From assembly GCA_016721425.1 (NCBI GenBank), contig JADKID010000041.1, positions 62,001 through 126,000 on the forward strand: a DNA stretch of 64,000 nucleotides. Reading direction: 5' to 3'. The DNA comes from Bryobacterales bacterium. GTDB taxonomy: Bacteria; Acidobacteriota; Terriglobia; Bryobacterales; Bryobacteraceae. Made by a program: the position numbers and the translations under genes. Under the pieces are notes generated by a model. The model searched no databases. It worked only from the letters and a program-made list of their open reading frames with translations, and was not told where the DNA came from. Positions 1-8,875 of the stretch are shown piece after piece. Each line of letters opens with the position of its first letter. Position 1 is the stretch's first letter.

Positions 1-1654
1 ATGGCAACCGGCCGGCTAATTCCATCAGGATCCGCGGCAACACCAGCAGCACCGGTGCGTAGCCGAGCCGGCTCCGCGACTTCATGGCGGCAAGCCCCAG
101 AAACAACAGTAGTGGTGACAACGTCCGCGGGTAGGCGAAGGGGTCATGCCATGCCAGATGACCACCGATTGTGAAGGGCAGTGCCACGAAGGCCGCGCTA
201 GCAAGCGCCAATGGACTGTCGTACTCCCGGAACACACACGCTATCGCCAGGACTATAGCCAACGTGACGCCAGCCAGGGAAACGTAGTCCAGCGCGACCG
301 CCAGGGTGGCGATCTGCGACGGGAACTGATAGTGTACCGGGTTCAACAGATGGTCCCGGAATGCGTGCGCTGAAGTCGACAGCCCCAAACTGGGAAAGTC
401 GGCCTGGGTATGGGACCGGACAACTAGATGCCATGCCGCCGCCGGAAGCGCCGCGGTGCCGAAGATGCCTGCCAGCGTCCAACGTCTGTTGATCATGAGG
501 TGCAACCCGTAGGCTCCCCACAATAGGAATCCCGTGTCCCGGGTCAGCGTCGCCAGCACGATCACCGCATAGATTCCGCCTTTGGGAGCGCGGGTCACGT
601 AACAAGCAAATCCGCAGCAAAACGCCAGAAACATGAGATCGACCGTCAAACGGTCGAGCGAGATAAGTACTGCCGGCATCAGCAGGAAAGCGAGCCCCCA
701 GTAACGGTTTGCGCCCATCAGGCTCGCGCAGCAAGCCAGCCACCAGGCGCCCAATCCGAATGCCAATAGCGAAATCGCATGAATCGACGGATCAATCCAA
801 TCTTGCCGGCCCAACGCGATGACATAGCTGAGCACCGGTACCAGGATTCGTGTATATCGAAGGCGCGGCACGTCGATACTGTGCGCCGTTCGCTCGTTCG
901 GCCACGGGTCATGCGCGATGTAGTGATAAAACTGACCGTCATACCCACTGTGAGGAAAGACGAAGAGTTTCTCGTGCTGCAAGTGCTCCGGGGCGGGGAA
1001 CGCCCGGCCAGCGCAGAACAGCCCGCTCCAGTTTCCATCGAAATTGACTTGGACGTTGGCGAACTGAATGCAAAACGCCATGGCGGCGGCCGCTACACCC
1101 ACTGCGACGTTGCGGGGGAAGAACCGGCCCGAAGTCTTCAGGTAGCCTGCGTAGCCATCGAGTCCGGACGACAGCAATGCCTCCTCCTGCGCCGCCTTCC
1201 GCCACACAAACACCGTGAGCGGAATCACCATCAGCCATAGCCACGAATTCAGCGCCAACTCGTAGCCCGCCACCAACAGGATGTCGCCGATGTAAATGGG
1301 ATGGCGGATGTGGCGGTACAGCCCGGCCGAGACCAGTTGCTGGCCAGGCAATACGGTGGCCGACTCCACGTTGGACCAGTTCCGCCCCAACTGCACCCGG
1401 GCGGCAACGGCCACCGCCAAGCCCAGTGTCAGAAGCGCCGCGCCCGCCACGCGTAACACCCGCGGCTCGTTCGCAATCGGCAGGATCTCGGGCAGGAAAC
1501 ACTGCAGCAGTAGCCCACCCAGCACGGCGATCTTTACGGCTTTGATCGGCGTAAACGGTACGCGCCCGGCATTGCCGTCACGCCGGCGCAGCACCTCCCA
1601 GACGAGTTTGTGCGCCACCATAGCTGAAAACAGGTAGATGCGAAGGAGATCCAT
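1..1654 (-). CDS. ICMT-like methyltransferase fused to polytopic membrane (glycosyltransferase-like) domain, partial
   Basis: The frame is open from an ATG at 1654 to the window edge (about 550 residues), so the C terminus is missing. Residues 1-182 resemble the isoprenylcysteine carboxyl methyltransferase/PEMT family: a membrane protein with GLYRHIRHPIYIGD (111-124) followed by an acidic QEE and DGYAGYL. From about residue 190 a second hydrophobic module starts, with GNW (207-209), GYDGQFYHYIAHDPW (237-251), RIL (269-271), LDRLTVD and LTRDTGF. The same module, in the same spacing, forms the C-terminal half of the GT2 fusion at 24137-26232. It is the last visible gene of the minus-strand glycan operon, 3 nt after the preceding GT2 stop. 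Methylation or glycosyl transfer on a lipid carrier is inference. The fold assignment of the first half is fairly secure; the second half is unnamed. Confidence 0.7.
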   Translation of the reverse strand, partial: MDLLRIYLFSAMVAHKLVWEVLRRRDGNAGRVPFTPIKAVKIAVLGGLLLQCFLPEILPIANEPRVLRVAGAALLTLGLAVAVAARVQLGRNWSNVESATVLPGQQLVSAGLYRHIRHPIYIGDILLVAGYELALNSWLWLMVIPLTVFVWRKAAQEEALLSSGLDGYAGYLKTSGRFFPRNVAVGVAAAAMAFCIQFANVQVNFDGNWSGLFCAGRAFPAPEHLQHEKLFVFPHSGYDGQFYHYIAHDPWPNERTAHSIDVPRLRYTRILVPVLSYVIALGRQDWIDPSIHAISLLAFGLGAWWLACCASLMGANRYWGLAFLLMPAVLISLDRLTVDLMFLAFCCGFACYVTRAPKGGIYAVIVLATLTRDTGFLLWGAYGLHLMINRRWTLAGIFGTAALPAAAWHLVVRSHTQADFPSLGLSTSAHAFRDHLLNPVHYQFPSQIATLAVALDYVSLAGVTLAIVLAIACVFREYDSPLALASAAFVALPFTIGGHLAWHDPFAYPRTLSPLLLFLGLAAMKSRSRLGYAPVLLVLPRILMELAGRLP

Positions 1655-1657
1655 CCG

Positions 1658-2584
1658 TTACCCCTCAGCATCCGGCAGAGAAGATTCCAACTCCTCCCCG
1701 CGCAGGACGCTGGGCGGCCCTTGCACCATTCTGCCCAGCCGAGTGGCGATGGCATCGCCCACCATCCCGATGAGCAGGATCTGCAGCGCTGAGACGAACG
1801 CCAGCAGAGCAGACGCAGAAATGTTGGGCTGATGAGTGAAATCCAACAGCATCTTCGCCACGCCGTAGACCAGGCATAGCAGCACCACCGGCAGGAAGAT
1901 CCTCAGCGGTCTGAAGAGCATGGCGGTGCGAAGGATCAGTACCAGAAAACTGGCAGCATCCCATGGGACGATCTTCGATTTTCCAGTACGCGGCAGATAG
2001 TTGATCGGCAGGTAGGCTACTGCGTACTTGTCACAGTGCATCGCCAGGGTGATGGTCGTGGTAAAGCTGAACTGGTTCGGGAGGATGCCGAAATACTGCG
2101 AGGCTACCTCTCTTCGAAACGCCCGCAGTCCGCTGTTCAGATCCGGGATCTTTGATGACGAGATGTAGTTCGCAAGCCGGTTCAGCAGCCACTTGGCGGG
2201 CCTGCGAACCAGGGGTATGTTGACGTTGGCGCCGGTACGCGCACCTACCGCCATATCTGCCCGATCCAGCAGCTTCACCAACTCCGGAATATTGCAGGCC
2301 GGGTAGGTACCATCGGCATCGATGATCACGTTGATGGAGTGAGCCGCCGCGACAATTCCGGTCTTTAGCGAGGCGCCGTAGCCCCGGTTGCTCCGGTGCC
2401 GCACGACGCGTGCGCCGGCAGCTAGCGCCTCTCCTGCCGACGCATCGGTGGAGCCGTCATCCACGACTAATATCTCATGCCTCAGGCCCGCCGCCGTCAG
2501 CACGGACCGGATCTCCTGGATTACTAAGGCGATTCCGCGTTCTTCATTGAAGCACGGGATGATAACAGAAACTGGCGTTTGCAT
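1658..2584 (-). CDS. Glycosyltransferase family 2, dolichyl-phosphate-mannose synthase-like, with C-terminal membrane anchor
   Basis: 308 aa. I chose the ATG at 2584 because the product then begins directly with the GT-A strand (MQTPVSVIIPCFNEE) and it sits 4 nt after the preceding stop; an upstream extension would run into the radical SAM gene. VVDDGSTD and a DADGTYP metal-binding motif are present, with a conserved NSGLRAFRR segment typical of polyprenyl-phosphate hexose synthases. Two hydrophobic segments near the C terminus (about residues 235-285) suggest a membrane anchor. Families of this kind load a sugar from an NDP donor onto a polyprenyl phosphate at the cytoplasmic face of the membrane. 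Neighbouring membrane proteins of GT39/GT87 type would be natural users of such a lipid-linked sugar, but that is inference. Confidence 0.85.
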   Translation of the reverse strand: MQTPVSVIIPCFNEERGIALVIQEIRSVLTAAGLRHEILVVDDGSTDASAGEALAAGARVVRHRSNRGYGASLKTGIVAAAHSINVIIDADGTYPACNIPELVKLLDRADMAVGARTGANVNIPLVRRPAKWLLNRLANYISSSKIPDLNSGLRAFRREVASQYFGILPNQFSFTTTITLAMHCDKYAVAYLPINYLPRTGKSKIVPWDAASFLVLILRTAMLFRPLRIFLPVVLLCLVYGVAKMLLDFTHQPNISASALLAFVSALQILLIGMVGDAIATRLGRMVQGPPSVLRGEELESSLPDAEG

Positions 2585-2588
2585 GACT

Positions 2589-3953
2589 TCAGGTCCGAAC
2601 GAACTGCAGGAACAGCCAAAACTGGCTAGCCAGCGGACGGAGTTCACCCTTCTTGATTCGCGCCCACACGTAGCTAGGACGCAAGTAGTATTCCAGATAC
2701 GCATTGCGCGTCATGGACTTCAGTTCAGGCAGACTGAACCGGCCTTCAATGGCCTCGGGGAACAGCGTCCCGTCGCTGAAACGAACATTGGGGTCGTTCT
2801 TCACCTGCTCATAGAGCTTGGTGCCCGGATAGGGAGCCGCTACGTGAAACAGCGCGTACGTCGGATTCAGCCGTTTGGCCAGCTGCACGATGTTCCGCAT
2901 CTCATCGCGGCCGGATTCCGGAAAGCCCATGATAAAGAAACATGCCGTCTCAATCCCGGATTGATGGATCAGCTTCATGCCCTTCTCAATCTGCTTGAGC
3001 GTGATGCCCTTGTCCACCAGTTGCAGGATCTCCTCGCTGCCCGCCTCCACTCCGGTGTGGATCAGGCGGCAGCCGGCTCGCTTCATCAACGCAAGCAACT
3101 CCTCATCCACCAGATCGAGACGCGTCTGGCAGCACCAGGTGAAGTCCCATCGCTTCTCGATCAGGATCTGGCACAGTTCCACCACCTGCTTGCGCAGCAC
3201 CGTGAACTCCAAATCCATGAAATAGGCATGGCGCACGCCGAAGTTCCGGATGGCGTGCTCCACCTCGCCCACTAGCTTCTGCACGGACTTCTTGCGCACT
3301 CCAACACCGTACGTCTTCAACAGGCAAAACGTGCAGTTGGAGGCGCATCCGCGCGACATCTCAAACAGCGTGAACCGGTCGCCCAGCATCTCATAGCTGT
3401 ACTGCTGCATCGGCAACAGATGGAACGCCGGCATCGGCAGGCTCTCCATGTTGACGGCCTTCTGGTCCGGGTTGTTCACAACCCTTTCTCCGTCGTGCCA
3501 CGTGATGCCGCGGATCTCGCCGAGCGGCGCCCCGCTGCACAACTCGCGCACCGTAGTCTCCGGCTCGCCGCGGACAACAGCTCTTGCGCCAGTCTCCTGG
3601 AGCATCTCCTCCGGTCTTACCGTGCCGTGGCTACCCAGCACGTAGACCTCCGGCGCCACGGCATTCACCGCATGCACCGTCTTCAGAAACGGCTGTATGT
3701 CCAGGTGCGGGCACTGCCATCTGTCCAGGCTGGTGGAGGTAATGAACACCTTGTCGTAGCCCCGTGCGCGCAGGGCCACCTCCGCCGGGCCCAGTTGCTC
3801 CGCGTTCGCGTCCAGGATCGCCACCTCTATCCCGTCCTGCTCCAGCCCAGCAGCGCTGTAAGCCAGGTCCAGAGGCGTCCATTTCCGGGTGAAGATGCGG
3901 CCCCGCTTCTGTACGAGGTCCACCTGAAACGGATTGACGAGCAGGACCTTCAA
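2589..3953 (-). CDS. B12-binding radical SAM protein
   Basis: 454 aa. Translation probably starts at TTG 3953, which overlaps the upstream GT2 stop as TTGA and follows a GGGAGG ribosome-binding site; a longer frame to 4043 would lie inside the upstream gene. The N-terminal ~150 residues look like a Rossmann-type cobalamin-binding domain (KVLLVNPF start, DANAEQLGP, GSHGTVRPEE). The radical SAM cluster motif RGCASNCTFC (CxxxCxxC) lies near residue 203, followed by HTGVEAGSEEIL and MGFPESG, typical of the B12/radical SAM class. The canonical cobalamin DxHxxG is not obvious, so B12 may be bound base-on-free or not at all. Set between glycosyltransferases, it may methylate or otherwise modify a lipid or glycan; substrate unknown. 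Confidence 0.85.
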   Translation of the reverse strand: MKVLLVNPFQVDLVQKRGRIFTRKWTPLDLAYSAAGLEQDGIEVAILDANAEQLGPAEVALRARGYDKVFITSTSLDRWQCPHLDIQPFLKTVHAVNAVAPEVYVLGSHGTVRPEEMLQETGARAVVRGEPETTVRELCSGAPLGEIRGITWHDGERVVNNPDQKAVNMESLPMPAFHLLPMQQYSYEMLGDRFTLFEMSRGCASNCTFCLLKTYGVGVRKKSVQKLVGEVEHAIRNFGVRHAYFMDLEFTVLRKQVVELCQILIEKRWDFTWCCQTRLDLVDEELLALMKRAGCRLIHTGVEAGSEEILQLVDKGITLKQIEKGMKLIHQSGIETACFFIMGFPESGRDEMRNIVQLAKRLNPTYALFHVAAPYPGTKLYEQVKNDPNVRFSDGTLFPEAIEGRFSLPELKSMTRNAYLEYYLRPSYVWARIKKGELRPLASQFWLFLQFVRT

Positions 3954-4705
3954 GTGCGCCTCCCGGTGCTGACCAGCGCGGGGCCAGGCTGCGCGGCCTG
4001 TACGGTGCGCCGCACCCGCCAGATGCCCTTGATGTCGTCCCACGCGGTGCTCAGGATCTTCACCCGGCTATCGTCATCCTCGTCCCAGGCGACAGCGATA
4101 TCAGCGATGCGGAATCCCTGCTTCTCCGCCAGCGTCAACAACTCCGTGTCAAAAAACCACGACTCGTCCTTCACCTGCGGCACCAGATGCTGCACCGCCG
4201 TCCGGCTCACGGCTTTGAAGCCGCACTGCGCGTCGCTAAAATGCGTTCGCAAGGCGTTTCGCACCAGCCAGTTGTATGTTCGGCTGAGCATCTCGCGGAA
4301 GGGCGAGCGCTGCGTCTGCGAATCCGGCAGCAGCCGCGAGCCCGTCGCCACATCGTAGCCATGCTCCAGAATCGCCTCCAGCAACGGTCGCAGAAACCGA
4401 AGCTCAGTCGATAGGTCCACGTCCATGTAACACACTGCGTCCGCTGGGCTCTCCATCCACGCATGGCGCAACGCGCGGCCCCGGCCGCGCTCCGCCAGCG
4501 TCCGTAGTGCCACGTCCGAGTGACGCTCGCACAGGCGTCGTGCCACGCCGGCCGTGCCATCGGTAGAGCCGTTGTCGACAATCACGATCCGCCAGGTGTA
4601 CGGTAGCTCTGTCTCCAGGTAGCCGCGCAGAGTGGCGATGCTCCGCTCCAGCACGTGCGCCTCATTGAGCACAGGAATGACCACCTCGACAGAGCGCCCG
4701 CTCAT
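3950..4705 (-). CDS. Glycosyltransferase family 2, dolichyl-phosphate-glucose synthase-like
   Basis: 251 aa from an ATG at 4705 that overlaps the upstream stop as ATGA; an ATG 15 nt upstream is possible but would overlap more. The protein has the GT-A signature VEVVIPVLNEA, VDNGSTDGT, the metal site MDVDLSTEL, GSRLLPDS, and the DAQCGFKA motif typical of glucosyl/mannosyl-phosphoryl-polyprenol synthases. A DESWFFDTELL segment follows, as in that family. No membrane segment is visible. Its stop overlaps the radical SAM start, so the two are translationally coupled. It likely transfers a hexose to a polyprenyl-phosphate for extracytoplasmic glycosylation. Confidence 0.87.
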   Translation of the reverse strand: MSGRSVEVVIPVLNEAHVLERSIATLRGYLETELPYTWRIVIVDNGSTDGTAGVARRLCERHSDVALRTLAERGRGRALRHAWMESPADAVCYMDVDLSTELRFLRPLLEAILEHGYDVATGSRLLPDSQTQRSPFREMLSRTYNWLVRNALRTHFSDAQCGFKAVSRTAVQHLVPQVKDESWFFDTELLTLAEKQGFRIADIAVAWDEDDDSRVKILSTAWDDIKGIWRVRRTVQAAQPGPALVSTGRRT

Positions 4706-6162
4706 GCCCAGCGCCTCCACAACCCAAACAGCACTGCGCCCGTCAGTGCGAATAAAGGCAACGGCGACACACCACTTGCTGTCAGCTCAGAGCCCCCGCC
4801 CAGGCGCGCAAGCGTCGAAAGCACCGGCAGTTGAAATCCCCCAGTGAAGACGCGCAACAGCGGCTCGCCCAACCCCAGGCCACGTTCCACATCCCGGTAC
4901 ATCGCCATGCACCACGCCTGCGTCACCGCGCCCACCGCCAACCCGTAAACCCATCCTCGCTTCATCCGCAAGAGCACCAGTGCCGCCGGCACGAACAGCA
5001 GCGGAATCATCGGAGCCATGTAGCGCACCCCGGTGTTGTACTGGATCCTCGTATAGTTGACCGTCGAGAAGAACAGCCAGAACCCTGCGAAGATCCCCAG
5101 GAGCGTCGCTAGCTCAAATCGCGGGATCGCCACGCCACGCAGACGGACGGCCGCGAAAGCCAGCAACAGCAACGGGCAGGATAGAAACAGTCCAAACCTG
5201 TAGTCGAAAACCAGTTGCCAGGCTAGGTCCATCTGCGGACCGCCCACACCCTGATAGCCCAACTCGCTCCACTCCACCGGCGGCATCCAATGCTGGCCAG
5301 GGTAGAACGGATGCCCGAAGCTCTGCCACTGATAGAACCATAGCAGCAGCACCGGAGGAATCGAGCCGGCCACAAAGGCAACCAACCGTACGCGCTGTCG
5401 CAGCAGGCAATAGACCAGCAACCCGGCAGCAATCACGCCGCCGGAATAGTCCAGCAGCACGCATGTGCCGGCGGCCAAACCCGCCACCACGGCCCCGTTC
5501 CGCGTGCCCCACAGCCAGAGCGCCGCAAATCCAGCCAAAGCGAAATACCCAACCAGCATGTTCTGGTTCAGAAACCCGGTGCGGAAGAATACCGGTGTTC
5601 CAAACGCATAAAGCAGAGCCAGCCACGCACCCTGCCGATCCGTCGCTCCCAAGCGGCGCAACACAAAAAACATCAGCACCACAGACGCTGCCGAAAACGG
5701 CGCCATGCAAAAAACCTGCATCACCAGGGCAGCCAATGCGAACTTCACATCGTAGCCGCGCCGCCAGGAATCAGCGAAAAACTGGCGTGCCTTTGGCCAC
5801 GGCGAACTGTACGCAGGCGGTTGCGCCCCGGAGGCGGCGCGCTGCCGGTTCACTTGTGCGACGACACGATCCACCAGCGGCCGGGCTACTGCATAGGGCA
5901 CCGCCCCCAGCATCGACGCGCCCGGATTATTCCCAATATGCCAGCCCCGCCCCGGCGTCTCAAACAGGTCGTCGTGCATTCCGCCGTATTCGTCCACTCG
6001 GAAGCTGAGGTGGTCGCCAATGGCGAGCCCCAGGTAAATCTCGCGCACGATGTTGGTGGCAAAATGCAGACCGTAGATCATCCAGCACGTTAGGAAAAGC
6101 CGGATAGCGATCCCCCGCGCCGGGAATCTCCACTCGTGCTCCAGGGCGGGCTGCCGGCTCAT
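4702..6162 (-). CDS. Polytopic membrane protein, putative PMT/GT39-like glycosyltransferase
   Basis: 486 aa; ATG at 6162 overlaps the epimerase stop as ATGA. About ten hydrophobic segments are visible after a cytoplasmic N terminus. An acidic, non-membrane loop follows the first membrane segment (FRVDEYGGMHDDLFE, near residue 60), as expected of GT-C enzymes, which place catalytic Asp/Glu in the first extracytoplasmic loop. The wider pattern (TGFLNQNMLVGYFAL, long alternating helices) resembles large bacterial dolichyl-phosphate-sugar-dependent transferases. It would be the natural consumer of the lipid-linked sugars made by the two flanking GT2 enzymes. The exact family is not recognised. 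Confidence 0.75.
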   Translation of the reverse strand: MSRQPALEHEWRFPARGIAIRLFLTCWMIYGLHFATNIVREIYLGLAIGDHLSFRVDEYGGMHDDLFETPGRGWHIGNNPGASMLGAVPYAVARPLVDRVVAQVNRQRAASGAQPPAYSSPWPKARQFFADSWRRGYDVKFALAALVMQVFCMAPFSAASVVLMFFVLRRLGATDRQGAWLALLYAFGTPVFFRTGFLNQNMLVGYFALAGFAALWLWGTRNGAVVAGLAAGTCVLLDYSGGVIAAGLLVYCLLRQRVRLVAFVAGSIPPVLLLWFYQWQSFGHPFYPGQHWMPPVEWSELGYQGVGGPQMDLAWQLVFDYRFGLFLSCPLLLLAFAAVRLRGVAIPRFELATLLGIFAGFWLFFSTVNYTRIQYNTGVRYMAPMIPLLFVPAALVLLRMKRGWVYGLAVGAVTQAWCMAMYRDVERGLGLGEPLLRVFTGGFQLPVLSTLARLGGGSELTASGVSPLPLFALTGAVLFGLWRRWA

Positions 6163-7133
6163 GCTTCTACGCGTTGCGCGCACCACGCATGGATCCGCCG
6201 CAATGACTCGTCCAGTGGCACCATCGGCGAATAGCCCGTCAACGCCACTACTTTCGCAATGTCCGGCAATCGCCGCGCGATGTCCTCAAACCCGTCCTCG
6301 TAGGCTTCCGTGTAGGGAATATGACTCACTCTCGAAGCACTGCCGGCCATTTCGATGATCCGATCCGCCAATCCACTGATGGTGATCTCTTTCGGGTTGC
6401 CGAGGTTTAGCACCTGGCCCACGGCCGCATCACAATCCACGAGCCGCACCAGCCACTCAACCACGTCGCTCACGTCGGTGAACGATCGCGTCTGCTCCCC
6501 GCCGCCAAACACCGTAACGTCCTCGTCCCGCAACGCCTGCCGGATGAACCGAGGTACCACCATCCCGTACTCGCCCGTCTGCCGCGGCCCAATCGTATTG
6601 AACAGGCGCACCACCACCGTGGGTACCTGAAACTCCCGCCAATAGGCCAGCGCCAGAAACTCGTCGATGATCTTGCTGGCGGCGTAGCTCCACCGGCCCT
6701 TGCTGGTCGGGCCCAGCACCAGATCATCGTCCTCCCCAAACGAAGCCTTGTCGCTCTTTCCGTAAACCTCCGAGGTGGAGGTCAGCAGCACCTTGGTCTT
6801 CCGCAGACTCGCCGCCCGCAACACGGCCTCGGTACCGTCAATGTTGTTGCCGATGGTCTCCACCGGGCTCTTGATGATGTTGAATACGCCAACCGTCGCA
6901 GCCAGATGATACACAGCGTCGGCGGTCGCAACCTGCTCTGCCAGTACTTCCACCTCCATCACATCGTGCCGCAGAAATGTGAAGTGCGGCAGACCCATCA
7001 GATGGGTAATGTTGTCCATGCTCCCGCTGGAAAGGTTATCCAGGGCAGTCACATGATGTCCGTCGGCCAGTAGCCGTTCAGCTAGATGCGAGCCGATGAA
7101 GCCCGCACCGCCGGTGATGAGGTAGTTTGCCAT
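6159..7133 (-). CDS. NAD-dependent nucleotide-sugar epimerase/dehydratase (extended SDR)
   Basis: 324 aa, the normal length for this family. The NAD-binding GGAGFIGSHL is at residues 8-17, LDNLSSG follows strand 2, and the catalytic pair is a Ser/Thr in TSTSEVYG with YAASK. The tail LFNTIGPRQTGEYGMVVPRF and GGGEQTRSFTDV are typical of UDP-glucuronate decarboxylase or UDP-glucose 4-epimerase relatives. The start codon lies 52 nt inside the upstream GT4 gene, and the stop overlaps the next gene's ATG. It probably supplies an activated sugar (for example UDP-xylose or UDP-galactose) to the operon's transferases; the exact reaction cannot be fixed by eye. Confidence 0.9.
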   Translation of the reverse strand: MANYLITGGAGFIGSHLAERLLADGHHVTALDNLSSGSMDNITHLMGLPHFTFLRHDVMEVEVLAEQVATADAVYHLAATVGVFNIIKSPVETIGNNIDGTEAVLRAASLRKTKVLLTSTSEVYGKSDKASFGEDDDLVLGPTSKGRWSYAASKIIDEFLALAYWREFQVPTVVVRLFNTIGPRQTGEYGMVVPRFIRQALRDEDVTVFGGGEQTRSFTDVSDVVEWLVRLVDCDAAVGQVLNLGNPKEITISGLADRIIEMAGSASRVSHIPYTEAYEDGFEDIARRLPDIAKVVALTGYSPMVPLDESLRRIHAWCAQRVEA

Positions 7134-8377
7134 TCGTCAGTTGATCCGAACTTCCGCCCGCGAGCGGAATTAATGAAGCCAAAATACTGTTCGAAGTGAG
7201 CCTCGGTGGTCCACAGGCGGAGAAACGCCCGGTACCCCAACTCACCCAGTTCACCGCGAAGCGCCGGTGTGCGCGCCAGTAACTCCACGGATCGCAACAA
7301 CTCCTCGTTGTCCCGGTAGATCCGCCCACCGCCTGAATCTTCCACTACCTCCGGCAGCGCGCCCAGGTCCCTCACGATCACCGGTGTCTTCCGGGCGAAG
7401 GACTCAATCAGCACCATGCCGAACGTCTCGTAAGTCACGGACGGCACAATGGAGGCCACCGCATGCGTATAAAGCGCCCCCAGTTGCTGCTGCGACTGTG
7501 CCCCGAGAAAACGGATTCGCGGATTGGCGCTTGCCTGTGCCCGCAAGTCCATTTCCGCGCTGCCTGTGCCCGCTACCAGAAGGTCCCACTCTGTCACCTT
7601 GGCCCACGCCTCAATCAGAGTATGCAAGCCCTTCAGCTTCTCCAGTCGTCCCACAAACAGGAAATAGGGACGTTCCTGGGGCCGCGGCGCCGGATTGCGC
7701 CAGTCCTGATCCTGGCGGGCCATGAAGTAAGGCAGCACGTCCACGGGCTCCGAAAACCCCCGCTCAGTGTGCATCCGGGCCGTGAATCGGCTCGGGCTGA
7801 CGAACTGATCCACGTGAGCCGCTGCCTCGCGCAGATAGCCAGTGCGGCGCCAAAGCTGCGGCGGACGCTTCCCCTGCAACGTGCACCGCAGGCAGTCGGT
7901 CGATTCGCATACCCTGGAATCAAACTTCCACAGCACGTGCATCGGGCATATCAGCCAATGTTCGTGCGTCGTGTATAGCTTGACGAAATCGCCGCCCGCC
8001 GGCGTCAGTTTCAATACGCCCGGCCCCAGCAGGGAGATGTTGTGGAAGTGAACGACGTCAAACTGCTTGGAGTTCGCAATCTGGCGCAGTCTCCGCGCGG
8101 TCAGTAGCGGCCGGCCAGTCTGGTGCGCAACCAGCGGACTCAACCCTCCAAACGGACTCCGCAATTCGTGCCGTGTCACATTCGGATGCTCTGCATACTG
8201 GATCTCCGGTTCACCGGGATGCCGCAAGTGGTAGGAATCGACGCAATGCACCACGTCCACCGTGTGGCCTGCATCGCCGAGGGCGTGCGCCACGCGATGG
8301 AGGTACACGGCATCTCCGCCAAAACTGTATGGCGGGTAAAATGTCGTGAGATAGAGGAATTTTAGCGACCGAGACAC
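7082..8377 (-). CDS. Glycosyltransferase family 4 (GT-B)
   Basis: 431 aa from a GTG at 8377 preceded by a GGGGGAG ribosome-binding site; an in-frame start at 8425 would add 16 residues of poor character. The N-terminal half begins with FLYLTTFYPPYSFGGDAVYLHR, the glycine-rich acceptor-side loop of GT4 enzymes. The C-terminal half has LFVGRLEKLKGL and the donor-binding motif SVTYETFGMVLIESFA (E-x7-E). A cysteine-rich insert (CESTDCLRC) between the lobes resembles that of GT4 proteins carrying a small zinc-like site. It is the promoter-proximal gene of the minus-strand operon and overlaps the epimerase by 52 nt. Confidence 0.9.
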   Translation of the reverse strand: MSRSLKFLYLTTFYPPYSFGGDAVYLHRVAHALGDAGHTVDVVHCVDSYHLRHPGEPEIQYAEHPNVTRHELRSPFGGLSPLVAHQTGRPLLTARRLRQIANSKQFDVVHFHNISLLGPGVLKLTPAGGDFVKLYTTHEHWLICPMHVLWKFDSRVCESTDCLRCTLQGKRPPQLWRRTGYLREAAAHVDQFVSPSRFTARMHTERGFSEPVDVLPYFMARQDQDWRNPAPRPQERPYFLFVGRLEKLKGLHTLIEAWAKVTEWDLLVAGTGSAEMDLRAQASANPRIRFLGAQSQQQLGALYTHAVASIVPSVTYETFGMVLIESFARKTPVIVRDLGALPEVVEDSGGGRIYRDNEELLRSVELLARTPALRGELGELGYRAFLRLWTTEAHFEQYFGFINSARGRKFGSTDEWQTTSSPAVRASSARI

Positions 8378-8425
8378 GCTCTCCCCCTCTCTAACCTGCT
8401 CCGGCAGTCTTTGCTCCGGTAGCAC

Positions 8426-8875
8426 GGCAAGAAGAACCCAACCGTGACGAGTACGGAAACCCCCGATAGTTGACGGAACTCAACATTTTACCATATCGGC
8501 GGGCACTCCTTATGGTTTGCAGTGCACGACGCAGCCGCCGGCAGACGTTACCTGTGGACTGGATGCCGGATCGTCCCCTCCCCGATGCTATCTCATTCCG
8601 GGCGAAGCCTTTTCACCCCTTACTCCCAACCATCGCCCGCCCGCCGATGTTACGCCAGGAACGGACTTCTGGAAATCGGCCACTCTCTCTGGGAGCTGGG
8701 CCCGTCTATGCTCGCGACGCCGGTCCCGGCATCGTCGATCAGCTCCGCGCCGCTGATCCGGATCGGCCCGTCGGGGTGGTCGATGGTCCTAGCCTCACCG
8801 GCGCCGGCTACCGCATCGTTCAGAGACCCCAGCGGTAAGCGGCCTCCCCCCAGGCCCGATGCTATCCTCTAATTC
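8426..8875. other. Intergenic region without a convincing gene
   Basis: This 450-nt stretch separates the divergent GT4 operon and the radical SAM gene and must hold both promoters. Short open frames exist here on the plus strand, but they overlap each other, have no ribosome-binding site and resemble no family I know. Short imperfect recurrences of GATGCTATC or GATGTTAC (near 8585, 8645 and 8860) are visible. I see no RNA gene or clear terminator. Confidence 0.5.

Noticed and set aside
8470..8872. Overlapping short plus-strand frames between the GT4 operon and the radical SAM gene
   Set aside because: Three overlapping frames, no ribosome-binding sites, no recognisable domains; treated as non-coding.
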